A stretch of 64,000 nucleotides of DNA from Amorphus orientalis (lineage in GTDB: Bacteria; Pseudomonadota; Alphaproteobacteria; Rhizobiales; Amorphaceae): NCBI RefSeq assembly GCF_030814015.1, contig NZ_JAUSUL010000004.1:1-64000 (forward strand), given 5' to 3'. The position numbers were made by a program, and so were the translations under genes. Under the pieces are notes generated by a model. The model did not search any database, had not been told where the DNA came from, and saw nothing but the letters and a program-made list of their open reading frames with translations. Below are positions 24,450-32,900 of the stretch, piece by piece. Numbering within the stretch: position 1 is the stretch's first letter; each line of letters opens with the position of its first letter.

Positions 24450-26750
24450 TCAGTTCGACCCACATGCGCTCCAGGAGACCTGCTCCGCGTTGCACAGCTG
24501 AAGGAACTCTTCCTGTGGCAGCGGGCGGGAAAACAGAAAACCCTGGCCGAGGGGGCAGCCCATGTCCCGCAGAATCTCCACCTGCTCTTCCGTCTCGACG
24601 CCTTCGGCCACGACGGCGCAGCCGAGTTCTCCGGCAAGGTCGATGCACAGTTGCACGATCTTGGCGCTGTAGCGCTCGGAGCCGAGTTTCTGCACGAAGC
24701 TCTTGTCGATCTTCAGTTCGTGAACCGAATAGTTGTGCAGATAGCTGAGCGAGGAGTAGCCGGTGCCGAAATCGTCGATCGCGATGCGGAAGCCGGCATT
24801 GCGGATCTCGTCGAGCTGCCGGACCAGCTTGGCCTCGTCGGTAAGCACCGATTCGGTCAGTTCGACCAGGAGCTGGGACGGGCTGATGCCGTTGCGGTCC
24901 ACGGCGGCCAGGAGCTGGCTCAGCACCGGCGTCGTCGCGAACTGGGCGCCCGACACGTTCACCGCCACCGGGATCGCCCGGCCGGTCTCCCGGGCGAGCT
25001 GCGCGGCGAACCGGGCAGTCGTTTCGATGCCCCACTCCCCCAACGCCCCGATCAGCCCCGATTCCTCGGCCAGCGGAATGAACACGGCCGGCGACTGGGG
25101 GCCGTAGGTCGGATGCGTCCAGCGGATCAGCGCCTCCACCTGAACGATCCGCCGGGTGTTGAGATCGACGAGCGGCTGAAAGGCGAAACTGAGTTCGTCG
25201 CGGGCGATCGCCTCGCGCATCCCCGCGACGAGACGCGCCCTCTGGTGGGTCGCCTGGGCGATCGCCGGCTCGAACCGGCAGACCGTTCCGCCATTGCTCC
25301 GGCGCGCCTCGGCCAGCGCGATCTCCGCGTTGCGCAGGAGAGTGGGCCCTTCCACGCCATGGACCGTCGAGGCCCAACCGATGGAGAAGGGTAGCGTCAT
25401 CTGCCCGCCGGCCACGGAATAGGGTTCGCCCATCAGCGCCTTGAGCTGCGAGACTCCGCGCTCGCAGTCCGCGAGTGTCGGCGCGGCGAACGCCATCGCG
25501 AACTCGTTGCCGCCGGTACGGGCCGCAAATCCCGGGGGGTTCTCGCAGGAGTCCAGCCTGCGGGCGATCGCCATCAGCACATGATCGCCGACGTCCATGC
25601 CGTAGCTCTCGTTGAAGGCGCCCATGCCGCGCACGTTCAAAAGCGCGACGGCCACCACCTGCTCGCCCCGCTCCTGGACCAGCGGATCCAGCACGCGCTC
25701 GAAGCCGAGCCGATTGCGGATGCCCGTCAGTCCATCGTGACCGGCGGCCTCGCGCATGCGTTCGAGGCGCTCCACGGCCTCCGTGATGTCGTGCATGGTT
25801 CCGGCATAGTGCGTGACGCGCCCGGTCTCGCTGAAGATCGGCGAGAGGGAAACGTCGTTCCAGAACATCTCGCCGGACTTGCGATAGTTGCGGAGCGTCA
25901 CGCTGACCGGACGGCCGGCCGCGACCGCTTCGCGGAGCTGATCGACCTCCGACTGGTCCACATCGTCCGCCTGAAGAAAACGGCAGTTCTGTCCGAGCAC
26001 CTCCGACAGCGTATAGCCGGTCAGACGCAGAAAGCCGCCGTTGGCGTAGGCGATCGGCTGATCGTCGCCGAGCATGTCCACGATCACGACGCCCTCGCGC
26101 ACGGAGTTGAGCGCCTGGTCGCGCAGGCTCAGGCGGAACCCGGCGCCCTCTCCGTCACCGGGCAAGGCAGTTCCGAAAGCCCGGCTCGTGATATCGGTAT
26201 GGAGGCCGTGAATGAAACGCGCGCGGCCCGCCTCGTCCCGCTCGACGAAGCCGCGACATTCCACGAGCAGAGGCTCGTCGCCGTCGCTCCTGAGACGGTA
26301 GATATTCCGGCAATAGAGCTCGCCGCTGCCGCTCATGGCCCGGACCGCCGCCCGGACCCGGGGCAGGTCGTCGGGGTGAACCATCTCCGAAATCCCGAGC
26401 CAGCGCGCGGCGCCGCCGGGATGCGAACGCCCCGCCACCAGGTCGCGTTCGAAGTCTTCGACGTCGACGGTCTCGCGAGCGGTGTCGAGCGTCCACGACC
26501 AGACCCGCACCGCATCGCTTTTGGCCACCAGGTTCGTGCTGGCGCCGGACGCACCGGCGCGTCCCGCGACGAGAAACAGCGCGCCCGCCAGAAACACGTC
26601 GCAGACAAGGCAGAGCCCCAGCGCCAGACGCGCGGCCGACAGATCGTCAGCCGTCCCCGAAAGCGCCCAGACGAGACCGCCGGCTATGTTGAGTGCCACG
26701 AGGCTCGTGGCGATAAGGACGACCGCCTGCGCCCGGCCTGCCCTCCTCAT
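24450..26750 (-). CDS. Membrane LOV-GGDEF-EAL protein, predicted light-regulated c-di-GMP phosphodiesterase
   Basis: The 766-residue protein has two N-terminal membrane helices (about residues 9-34 and 43-67), a PAS_3 domain (about 80-180), a LOV-type PAS (about 195-320), GGDEF (about 330-485) and EAL (about 505-750). The LOV core reads GQNCRFLQ, with Cys256 at the flavin-adduct position, and NYRKSGEMFWND keeps both flavin-contacting Asn. The usual end-strand Gln is Met319. GGDEF is degenerate: G-G-N-E-F (413-417). EAL is intact: VEALIRW (E539), IDDFGTGYSSLSYL, KIDKSFV, AEGVETEEQ. It should hydrolyse c-di-GMP. Its ATG overlaps the kaiB stop (ATGA). Confidence 0.88.
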   Translation of the reverse strand: MRRAGRAQAVVLIATSLVALNIAGGLVWALSGTADDLSAARLALGLCLVCDVFLAGALFLVAGRAGASGASTNLVAKSDAVRVWSWTLDTARETVDVEDFERDLVAGRSHPGGAARWLGISEMVHPDDLPRVRAAVRAMSGSGELYCRNIYRLRSDGDEPLLVECRGFVERDEAGRARFIHGLHTDITSRAFGTALPGDGEGAGFRLSLRDQALNSVREGVVIVDMLGDDQPIAYANGGFLRLTGYTLSEVLGQNCRFLQADDVDQSEVDQLREAVAAGRPVSVTLRNYRKSGEMFWNDVSLSPIFSETGRVTHYAGTMHDITEAVERLERMREAAGHDGLTGIRNRLGFERVLDPLVQERGEQVVAVALLNVRGMGAFNESYGMDVGDHVLMAIARRLDSCENPPGFAARTGGNEFAMAFAAPTLADCERGVSQLKALMGEPYSVAGGQMTLPFSIGWASTVHGVEGPTLLRNAEIALAEARRSNGGTVCRFEPAIAQATHQRARLVAGMREAIARDELSFAFQPLVDLNTRRIVQVEALIRWTHPTYGPQSPAVFIPLAEESGLIGALGEWGIETTARFAAQLARETGRAIPVAVNVSGAQFATTPVLSQLLAAVDRNGISPSQLLVELTESVLTDEAKLVRQLDEIRNAGFRIAIDDFGTGYSSLSYLHNYSVHELKIDKSFVQKLGSERYSAKIVQLCIDLAGELGCAVVAEGVETEEQVEILRDMGCPLGQGFLFSRPLPQEEFLQLCNAEQVSWSACGSN

Positions 26751-27097
26751 CGCAATCGGTCCAGGCCATCGGCGTTCTCGCCCGATGCCACGTGGCCCGC
26801 CCCCTCCAGGAAACTCGTAAGGAAGGACCGCAGCGCGTCCCGGTCGACGAGATCCCCGATCAGCCAGAGCCTTCGGTCGCCGTCTGCAGCCAGCAGCGAC
26901 GGCGTCGCGATCGCGCCGGCCGCCACCGCGGTCTTGGCGTCTTCGAACACGTCGACCACCCGCGTTTCGATCGCGATGTTCTGCTCCTGAAGCGTCTCGG
27001 CGAGCACCTCCCGCGCCCGGAGGCTGGTCGGATGACTGCCGGCCACGAACAGATAGAGGACGGCCGGGCTCTCGGCGGCAGGAGGGTTGATGCTCAT
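26747..27097 (-). CDS. kaiB: KaiB-family protein
   Basis: The 116-residue protein has the thioredoxin-like KaiB fold: VLYLFVAGSHPTSLRAREVLAETLQ, IETRVVDVFEDAKTAVAAGAIATPSLL and RRLWLIGDLVDRDALRSFL. In cyanobacteria KaiB switches fold and binds the CI ring of phosphorylated KaiC, resetting the cycle. Here it lies between kaiC and the LOV-EAL gene, overlapping each by 4 nt. The ~18-residue C-terminal tail is longer than in cyanobacterial KaiB. No kaiA is present. Confidence 0.92.
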   Translation of the reverse strand: MSINPPAAESPAVLYLFVAGSHPTSLRAREVLAETLQEQNIAIETRVVDVFEDAKTAVAAGAIATPSLLAADGDRRLWLIGDLVDRDALRSFLTSFLEGAGHVASGENADGLDRLR

Positions 27098-28563
27098 GAC
27101 GGACGCTCCGACCCGGGGACGGGACCAGCCGGGGCGCCCTCGTGGACCAGACCCTCGGGAAGATCGGCCAGGGACAGGCCGCCGTCCGAAAGGACGAGTT
27201 CCCTGAGCTGATGCGAGTGAGCCGTGCCACGGGATTTCACCACCCGCAGCGTACGTACGTTCCTGCTGCCATGGCGCGCGTAGCCGAGTTCAAGCCAGGT
27301 GTCGGCCATCGTCGATATGCCGCTGATCGTCTGACCGGCCTGAGGGGACGAGGGTTCGATCAGCGAGGTTGTCAGAAGCGTCGCACCCGTCGACCGGATC
27401 AGATTGAACAGCTGCTCGATGATGCGTTCGGCTTCCGGGTCGTCGCGGCGCTTGTTGAGCGCGGAGATCGGATCGATGACGATCCGATCCGGATTGATCC
27501 GCTCCAGCGCGTCGAGCACCGCCAGATAGGTTTCCTCCGGCTCGGTCAGCCGGGAGAAGAGGCTCAGCCCCCCGAATGCCGGATCTTCGGCATAGGGGCC
27601 GAAATCCATGCCGACGGAGCGGACGTTGTCGAGGGTCTGCTCCACGGTCTCCTCGAAGGAGATCAGAAGTCCGGCCTCCCCCCGACGGAGCCCGTCGAGG
27701 AGAAAGGAGGCACCCAGCGTCGTCTTCGCCGTGCCCGGCGCTCCGGACACAAGAATGGTCGTTCCGCGCCGGAACCCGTTTCCGAGCATTGCATCGAGAT
27801 CTGCCACTCCCGACGACAGCCGCGCGTCGCCGCCGCGGGTGTCGGGCAGCGCCGGAAGCCGAGGGACGACCCCGATCCCACGGGGACCGATCACGAACGG
27901 GTGGCGCCCCGCCTTGGCGTTCGCGCCCCGGTATTTCGTGATACAAACCACCCGCCGCGATCCGGTCGGCCCGTGTCCCGCCTGAAGGTGAATGACGCAC
28001 TGGGCCGCATACTGCATGAATTCGATGCGCCGCATGCCGGAGGCCGACGACGCCTTGGCGGTCACGAGACTGACCAGATGGCGCTCTTCCAGCCAGTCGA
28101 GGACATGCAGCATCTGGGCCTTGCGCTCGACGCCCGACGGCAGAAGTTCGAGAATCTGATCGATGCCGTCCAGCACGACGACGCTGATTGCGTGCTCTTC
28201 GATATGGGCCCCGATCATGGCCAGGAGCCCGTCGAGGCTGAATCCGCCCGTGGCCACGGCGCGGGTCGCCTGTCTCGTGTTCAGAAAATGGATCCCGGCG
28301 GCCGCAAAATCATCGGGAGCCCAGTCGAAGGACTGCAGGGTCTGGACGATGGACGGCGGCGTTTCCTCGAAGGCCACGAACAGGACATGCTCGTCCTGCA
28401 GGGCCCGGTGAACCGCGATCTGGCTGGCGAGGACGGTTTTCCCCGCGCCGGGACCGCCGACGAGCACCGTCGTACCGCCCCGCGGCAGACCGCCGGCGAG
28501 AACGGCGTCCAGCCCGGCGATCCCGGTGGAGAGCTTGTCCGCTGCGTGCTGCACGGTCGACAT
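27094..28563 (-). CDS. kaiC: KaiC-family double-domain ATPase
   Basis: The 489-residue protein has two RecA-like domains. CI has Walker A GGPGAGKT (36-43) and catalytic Glu66-Glu67. CII has GAPGTAKT (274-281) and Glu304-Glu305. The CII autophosphorylation pair of KaiC is present as Ser417-Thr418 in G-I-S-T-M-A-D-T. The C-terminus is short and lacks an extended KaiA-binding tail. ATG 28563 gives the canonical start (LSTGIAGLDAVLAGGLPRG). The promoter region holds the inverted repeat CTCCG-TTAAT-CGGAG (28594-28608); TTGACT at 28667-28672 may be a weak -35. It is the first gene of the operon. Confidence 0.93.
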   Translation of the reverse strand: MSTVQHAADKLSTGIAGLDAVLAGGLPRGGTTVLVGGPGAGKTVLASQIAVHRALQDEHVLFVAFEETPPSIVQTLQSFDWAPDDFAAAGIHFLNTRQATRAVATGGFSLDGLLAMIGAHIEEHAISVVVLDGIDQILELLPSGVERKAQMLHVLDWLEERHLVSLVTAKASSASGMRRIEFMQYAAQCVIHLQAGHGPTGSRRVVCITKYRGANAKAGRHPFVIGPRGIGVVPRLPALPDTRGGDARLSSGVADLDAMLGNGFRRGTTILVSGAPGTAKTTLGASFLLDGLRRGEAGLLISFEETVEQTLDNVRSVGMDFGPYAEDPAFGGLSLFSRLTEPEETYLAVLDALERINPDRIVIDPISALNKRRDDPEAERIIEQLFNLIRSTGATLLTTSLIEPSSPQAGQTISGISTMADTWLELGYARHGSRNVRTLRVVKSRGTAHSHQLRELVLSDGGLSLADLPEGLVHEGAPAGPVPGSERPS

Positions 28564-28593
28564 GGATTCCCTGTGGCAGACGCGATGCCAACA

Positions 28594-28608
28594 CTCCGTT
28601 AATCGGAG
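28594..28608. promoter_or_regulatory. Inverted repeat in the kai operon leader
   Basis: CTCCG-TTAAT-CGGAG lies 31-45 bp upstream of the kaiC start. It may be an operator or a leader hairpin; the sequence alone does not decide. Confidence 0.35.
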
Positions 28609-28719
28609 CAACAAGAGACCTGGTCGGCACGTCGCTTTCAGGAGATTGGAAAACCCTCCGTCGCAAAGTCAATTGCGTATGATTACGCGACGGCGCCCGG
28701 CGGCGCACCCTTGAAAATT

Positions 28720-28756
28720 CAGAAAACGGGGCCCGGCCGCGTCGGCGCGGCCGGGC
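28720..28756 (-). terminator. Intrinsic terminator after the rhodanese gene
   Basis: GCCCGGCCGCG (28731-28741) pairs with CGCGGCCGGGC (28746-28756) around TCGG. Read on the minus strand, the hairpin is followed by CCCGTTTTCT, so it ends the rhodanese transcript before the kai promoter. Confidence 0.75.
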
Positions 28757-28764
28757 TTCCCCGA

Positions 28765-29142
28765 TCAGGGTTTGGAGACGGTGGAGCCGGTCGCGGGATC
28801 GGTCGCGAGATAGGGCAGACCGGCACTCTTCCACGCCCCGAAGCCGCCTTCCATGTGGGCGAGCTGCGTGATGCCGGCGGCCGCGCAGGCTTCGGCGACC
28901 CGCTTGGAGCGCACGCCGGACCCGCAGTGGAACACGATGGCCTTCTCGGACTGCCCCGGCAGCTTCGACGCATCGAACGAGGACAGCGGGAACAGCATCG
29001 CGCCCTTGATGTGCTCGAACGCGAACTCCGCCGGCGTGCGCACGTCGATGACGACCACTTCGTTGCGGTCGAACTTCTCCTTCACCTCCTGCGGGGTCAG
29101 CACCTCAAGCGTCGCACCGGCAATCGATTCGGTCTTGCTCAT
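28765..29142 (-). CDS. Single-domain rhodanese-like protein
   Basis: The 125-residue cytoplasmic protein carries the rhodanese fold: VVVIDVRTPAEFAFEHIKGAMLFPLSSF, then the active-site loop F-H-C-G-S-G-V-R-S with the sulfur-carrying cysteine, and HMEGGFGAWKSAGLP at the end. It probably moves sulfane sulfur or detoxifies it; no partner lies beside it. ATG 29142 is chosen; an ATG two codons earlier (29148) is equally possible. Confidence 0.9.
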   Translation of the reverse strand: MSKTESIAGATLEVLTPQEVKEKFDRNEVVVIDVRTPAEFAFEHIKGAMLFPLSSFDASKLPGQSEKAIVFHCGSGVRSKRVAEACAAAGITQLAHMEGGFGAWKSAGLPYLATDPATGSTVSKP

Positions 29143-29310
29143 GGTCATCCTTCAGGTTTGCAGGCGCCCGCGGGCGCGTTTCAGACGGCCCCCAACATAT
29201 GTGAGGAATCTCTAATATTAACCCCCCGCAGGATGTCAGTGACGCGACGTCCCGACCCTGAGATAATGTCGCGCCCCGCCCTTTTCTAAGCCTCTTCCGG
29301 ACGGACTTCG

Positions 29311-30237
29311 ATGCCATCATGCCCATCGCTCCGGCGGAAGTGCCAGACCGGCAGCCGCGCACGCAACCTCGCTGCCGCAGCAGCCGCAGCCGCGCTGCTG
29401 GCGCTCGCCGGCTGCGTGGCGACGCCCGGCGGCCCGGCCGCAACCGCGTGCCTCGCGCCCGGAGAGGTCACCGACCGGGACGGCGACTTCTCCCGTCACC
29501 CGGAGCTGTTCGGTCCGGATCGCTGCGTCAGCCAGCAGACCTTCGAGGAGAACGGACGCGCCTGGACGATCCAGACGGTGCGCAACGTCACCCGGCGTGG
29601 ACCGCTGTGGGTGCTGCCCCACGACGACGAGCAGGCCGCCGTCGCCACCGCCGCCTATGCGCTGGATCGCTACGGCGGCACGGCAGTCCTGGTCGAGACC
29701 GGCGGCCGCCGCGCCAATGCCGGCGTCGACCCCAACCGCAACTTCGGCAGCGGCCGCGCCCGCTGCACGAAAGCCTCCTCGCCCCGCTTCGTGAACGCGA
29801 TCCTTGCGGAGCGGTCCTGGGGGATGCCGGTGATCGCGCTCCACACCAACGCCCCGGGCATCGCCGGCCGGGGCGGTTCCGGGTCCGTCTCGATCCTGGC
29901 CCCGGGCCCGGGAGACCAGGCTTTTCGTAGCGCCTCCGCGTCCGGCGGTCTGGCGAGCCCGGATTCGCTGGTGATCACGGCCGTGACGGGCGCCCTTGAG
30001 ACGAACCGCCGGGTGCAGGACCTGGTGCAACGGCTCACCGAGGCCGGCCTCAACGTGCTGGTGGAGACGACGTCCGCGGGCCGATCCGACTGCTCGCTGT
30101 CCCACTACGCGGCGCTTGCCGGCATCTCTCCCTATCTCAACCTCGAAGTCCGCGACGGCGACGATGCCACCCAGAAGCGGATGCTCGACATCGTGATGAC
30201 CATTCTCGGATACCGCCCGGCAAGCGGTGCGTCCTGA
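29311..30237 (+). CDS. Lipoprotein with M14 carboxypeptidase-like motifs
   Basis: The 308-residue protein has a basic N-terminus, a hydrophobic Ala/Leu stretch and a lipobox L-A-G-C (Cys35). Four spaced motifs resemble a zinc carboxypeptidase of family M14: H-D-D-E (104-107), D-P-N-R-N-F (140-145), the His of LHTN (178) and Glu279 in NLEVRDGD. If correct, it would trim peptides or peptidoglycan at the envelope. No close family name is recognised, and the overall sequence is divergent, so activity is an inference from motif order. Confidence 0.6.
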   Translation: MPSCPSLRRKCQTGSRARNLAAAAAAAALLALAGCVATPGGPAATACLAPGEVTDRDGDFSRHPELFGPDRCVSQQTFEENGRAWTIQTVRNVTRRGPLWVLPHDDEQAAVATAAYALDRYGGTAVLVETGGRRANAGVDPNRNFGSGRARCTKASSPRFVNAILAERSWGMPVIALHTNAPGIAGRGGSGSVSILAPGPGDQAFRSASASGGLASPDSLVITAVTGALETNRRVQDLVQRLTEAGLNVLVETTSAGRSDCSLSHYAALAGISPYLNLEVRDGDDATQKRMLDIVMTILGYRPASGAS

Positions 30238-30456
30238 CGAATTCTGTTCGCCTGCTTTCCTGCCTCGGGAAGAATCTTCTCAATACGCGTCAAAACCGCG
30301 ATCACAGGCCTCGCAGCGCTTGTCATTGCCGATCAAATTGAGTAACCCGCGCCGATCGTTCGAGGTGCATCCGGTGCGGCAACCCGTTTTCGAACAAGCC
30401 CGGCTGGACACCGCACCACAACTCCGACACCCTCTCAACGGCCCGCTCTCAACGAG

Positions 30457-31239
30457 GTGAACCGCGTGATCCGTATCGAGGACGTCTCGCTTTCCTTTGG
30501 CGGCATACGCGCGGTGGATGGCTGCTCGTTCGAGGTCGCGGAAGGGTCGATCACCGGTCTGATAGGTCCGAACGGCGCCGGAAAGTCCACCCTCTTCAAC
30601 ATCGTCGCCGGTCTTCTGAAGCCGGATGCGGGCCGCATCGTTTTCGACGGCGAGGACATCACCGGCCTCCCGCCGCACACCCTGTTTCACCGCGGACTGG
30701 TGCGGACTTTCCAGATTCCACACGAATTCTACCGCATGACGGTGCGCGAGAACCTGATGCTGGTTCCCCCCGAGCAGGCCGGCGAGAACCTGTTCGCTTC
30801 CTGGTTCAGCTGGGGCCGCGTCAAGCGGCAGGACGCCGACGTCCTCGACAAGGTCGACGAGGTCCTCGCCTTCCTGAACCTCACCCACGTGGCCGACGAA
30901 CTGGCCGGCAACCTCTCCGGCGGCCAGAAGAAGCTCCTCGATCTCGGCCGCACGATGATGACCGACGCCCGGATGGTCCTCCTCGACGAGCCCGGCGCCG
31001 GCGTGAACCGCACACTGCTCGGCGCGATCACCACGGCCATCCGGCGCCTCAACGAGGAGCGCGGCTACACGTTCTGCCTGATCGAGCACGACATGGACGT
31101 GATCGCCGAGCTCTGCGACCCGGTGATCGTGATGGCGCAGGGCACCGTCCTGACCCAGGGGCCGATGAGCGAGGTCCGCTCGAACCCGGACGTGCGCGAA
31201 GCCTATCTGGGCCACGCCGAAACCGAAGACGCCGGCTGA
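30457..31239 (+). CDS. livG: Branched-chain amino acid-type ABC transporter ATPase (LivG-like)
   Basis: The 260-residue ATPase has Walker A GPNGAGKST near residue 37, signature LSGGQKKLLDLGR, Walker B MVLLDEPGAGV and the LivG-type insertion FQIPHEFYRMTVRENLMLVPP. It powers uptake of branched-chain or related amino acids, or amides, with LivF, LivH and LivM, whose genes follow on the same strand. The start is GTG 30457, with a GTG three codons on as an alternative. A 219-bp gap precedes it and probably holds the operon promoter. Confidence 0.9.
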   Translation: MNRVIRIEDVSLSFGGIRAVDGCSFEVAEGSITGLIGPNGAGKSTLFNIVAGLLKPDAGRIVFDGEDITGLPPHTLFHRGLVRTFQIPHEFYRMTVRENLMLVPPEQAGENLFASWFSWGRVKRQDADVLDKVDEVLAFLNLTHVADELAGNLSGGQKKLLDLGRTMMTDARMVLLDEPGAGVNRTLLGAITTAIRRLNEERGYTFCLIEHDMDVIAELCDPVIVMAQGTVLTQGPMSEVRSNPDVREAYLGHAETEDAG

Positions 31240-31252
31240 GGGAGATCGGGGC

Positions 31253-31957
31253 GTGGCACTCCTGGAAGCAACCGACGTAACCGGCGGCTATGGCGGCGCG
31301 GACATCCTGTCCGGCCTGAACCTCAGCCTGACCGAGAAGGAAATCGTCGTGATCGTCGGCCCGAACGGGGCCGGCAAGTCCACCTTCATGAAGGCCGTGT
31401 TCGGTCTTGTGACCATCCGGGCCGGGTCCATCGTGTTCGCCGGCACCGACATCACCAACAAGAAGCCGGAAGACATCGTCAGCCGCGGCATCTGCTACGT
31501 GCCCCAGGAGCGCAACGTCTTTCCGTCCATGACCGTCCAGGAAAACCTGGAGATGGGCGCCTTCATCCGCACCGACGACTGGCGGCCGCAGATGGAGACG
31601 ATCTACGAGCTGTTTCCCCGGCTCGCCGAACGCAAGCGCCAGCCGGTCGGGCAGATGTCCGGCGGCGAGCGGCAGATGGTGGCCATGGGCCGCGCGCTGA
31701 TGCTGGAGCCGAAGCTGCTGCTCCTCGACGAGCCCACCGCCGGGCTGTCGCCCAAGTTCATCGACGAGACCTTCCGTCAGGTGAAGCGGGTCAACGACTT
31801 CGGGGTCGGCATTCTCATGGTCGAACAGAACGCCAAGCAGGCGCTCGCCATCGCCGACCGCGGCTACGTGTTCGCCAGCGGCCAGAACCGGTTCGAGGAC
31901 ACGGGCCAGGGCCTCCTCAACAATAAAGAGATCGCGGAGATGTTCCTTGGTGGGTGA
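31253..31957 (+). CDS. livF: Branched-chain amino acid-type ABC transporter ATPase (LivF-like)
   Basis: The 234-residue ATPase has GPNGAGKST, then YVPQERNVFPSMTVQENLEMGAF, the signature MSGGERQMVAMGRALM and LLLLDEPTAGLSP, all LivF traits. It starts with GTG 13 bases after livG and pairs with it as the second nucleotide-binding subunit. The ending LLNNKEIAEMFLGG is typical. Confidence 0.92.
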   Translation: MALLEATDVTGGYGGADILSGLNLSLTEKEIVVIVGPNGAGKSTFMKAVFGLVTIRAGSIVFAGTDITNKKPEDIVSRGICYVPQERNVFPSMTVQENLEMGAFIRTDDWRPQMETIYELFPRLAERKRQPVGQMSGGERQMVAMGRALMLEPKLLLLDEPTAGLSPKFIDETFRQVKRVNDFGVGILMVEQNAKQALAIADRGYVFASGQNRFEDTGQGLLNNKEIAEMFLGG

Positions 31958-31993
31958 GCGCGCGACGTTGATGACCATCGGGAGGTTCCGCCC

Positions 31994-32857
31994 GTGACCG
32001 ACCTTCTGCAGCTCGTCGTCTACGGCATCGTCACCGGCTCGATCCTCGCGCTCGGCGCGATCGGCGTGTCTCTCGTCTTCTCCATTCTCCGCTTCGCCCA
32101 CTTCGCCCACGGCGACCTGATGACCATCGGCGCCTATGGCGGGCTGATCGGGGTGGCGCTGGCCGGCGTGTCGCCGATCGTCGCCCTTCCCATCGCGATC
32201 GCGCTGGCCGTCGCGGTGGCGCTCGCAGCCGAGTTCATCCTCTACCGGCCGCTGCGTTCCAGCCACCCGATCATTCTTCTGATCTCCTCGTTCGGTCTCG
32301 CGCTGATCCTCAGAAGCGCGGTGCAGCTCGTCGCCGGCCCCTCCCCGATGGTCTACCGCTCCGGCATCCAGATGCCGATGCGCTTCGGCGACATCATCAT
32401 CCGGCCCGACCATTTCTGGATCATCGGCGGTACGCTGGTCATCATCCTGGCGCTGCACCTGTTCCTGTCGCGCTCGAAGTTCGGCAAGGCCATGCGGGCC
32501 ATGTCCGACAACATGGACCTCGCCCGGATCTCCGGCATTCCGGCCTACAAGATGATCCTGCTGACCTGGGTCATCGCCGCCTCGCTCGCCGCCGTCGCCG
32601 GCGTCTTCCTGGGCATGGACACGCGGCTGCATCCGGTCATGGGCTGGCGCCTGCTGCTGCCGGTGTTCGCCGCCGCGATCCTCGGCGGCATCGGACGGCC
32701 CTACGGCGCGATCGCCGGCGGCTTCATCATCGGCATCTCGATGGAGGTCTCCACGATGTTCATCGACCCCGGCTACAAGCACGCCGTGGCCTTCGCCCTC
32801 CTGGTGCTGATGCTGATCGTCCGCCCGACCGGCATCTTCAAGGGGAAATCGCTATGA
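31994..32857 (+). CDS. livH: Branched-chain amino acid-type ABC permease (LivH-like)
   Basis: The 287-residue membrane protein has about eight helices and the LivH patterns LGAIGVSLVFSILRFAHFAHGDLMTIGAY and GGIGRPYGAIAGGFIIGI. It starts at GTG 31994 after GGGAGG. It forms half of the membrane channel with LivM. Confidence 0.92.
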   Translation: MTDLLQLVVYGIVTGSILALGAIGVSLVFSILRFAHFAHGDLMTIGAYGGLIGVALAGVSPIVALPIAIALAVAVALAAEFILYRPLRSSHPIILLISSFGLALILRSAVQLVAGPSPMVYRSGIQMPMRFGDIIIRPDHFWIIGGTLVIILALHLFLSRSKFGKAMRAMSDNMDLARISGIPAYKMILLTWVIAASLAAVAGVFLGMDTRLHPVMGWRLLLPVFAAAILGGIGRPYGAIAGGFIIGISMEVSTMFIDPGYKHAVAFALLVLMLIVRPTGIFKGKSL

Positions 32858-32900
32858 GCGCCGGGGCGACCGACACCGCATCTTCCTGGGGAGGCGCAGC

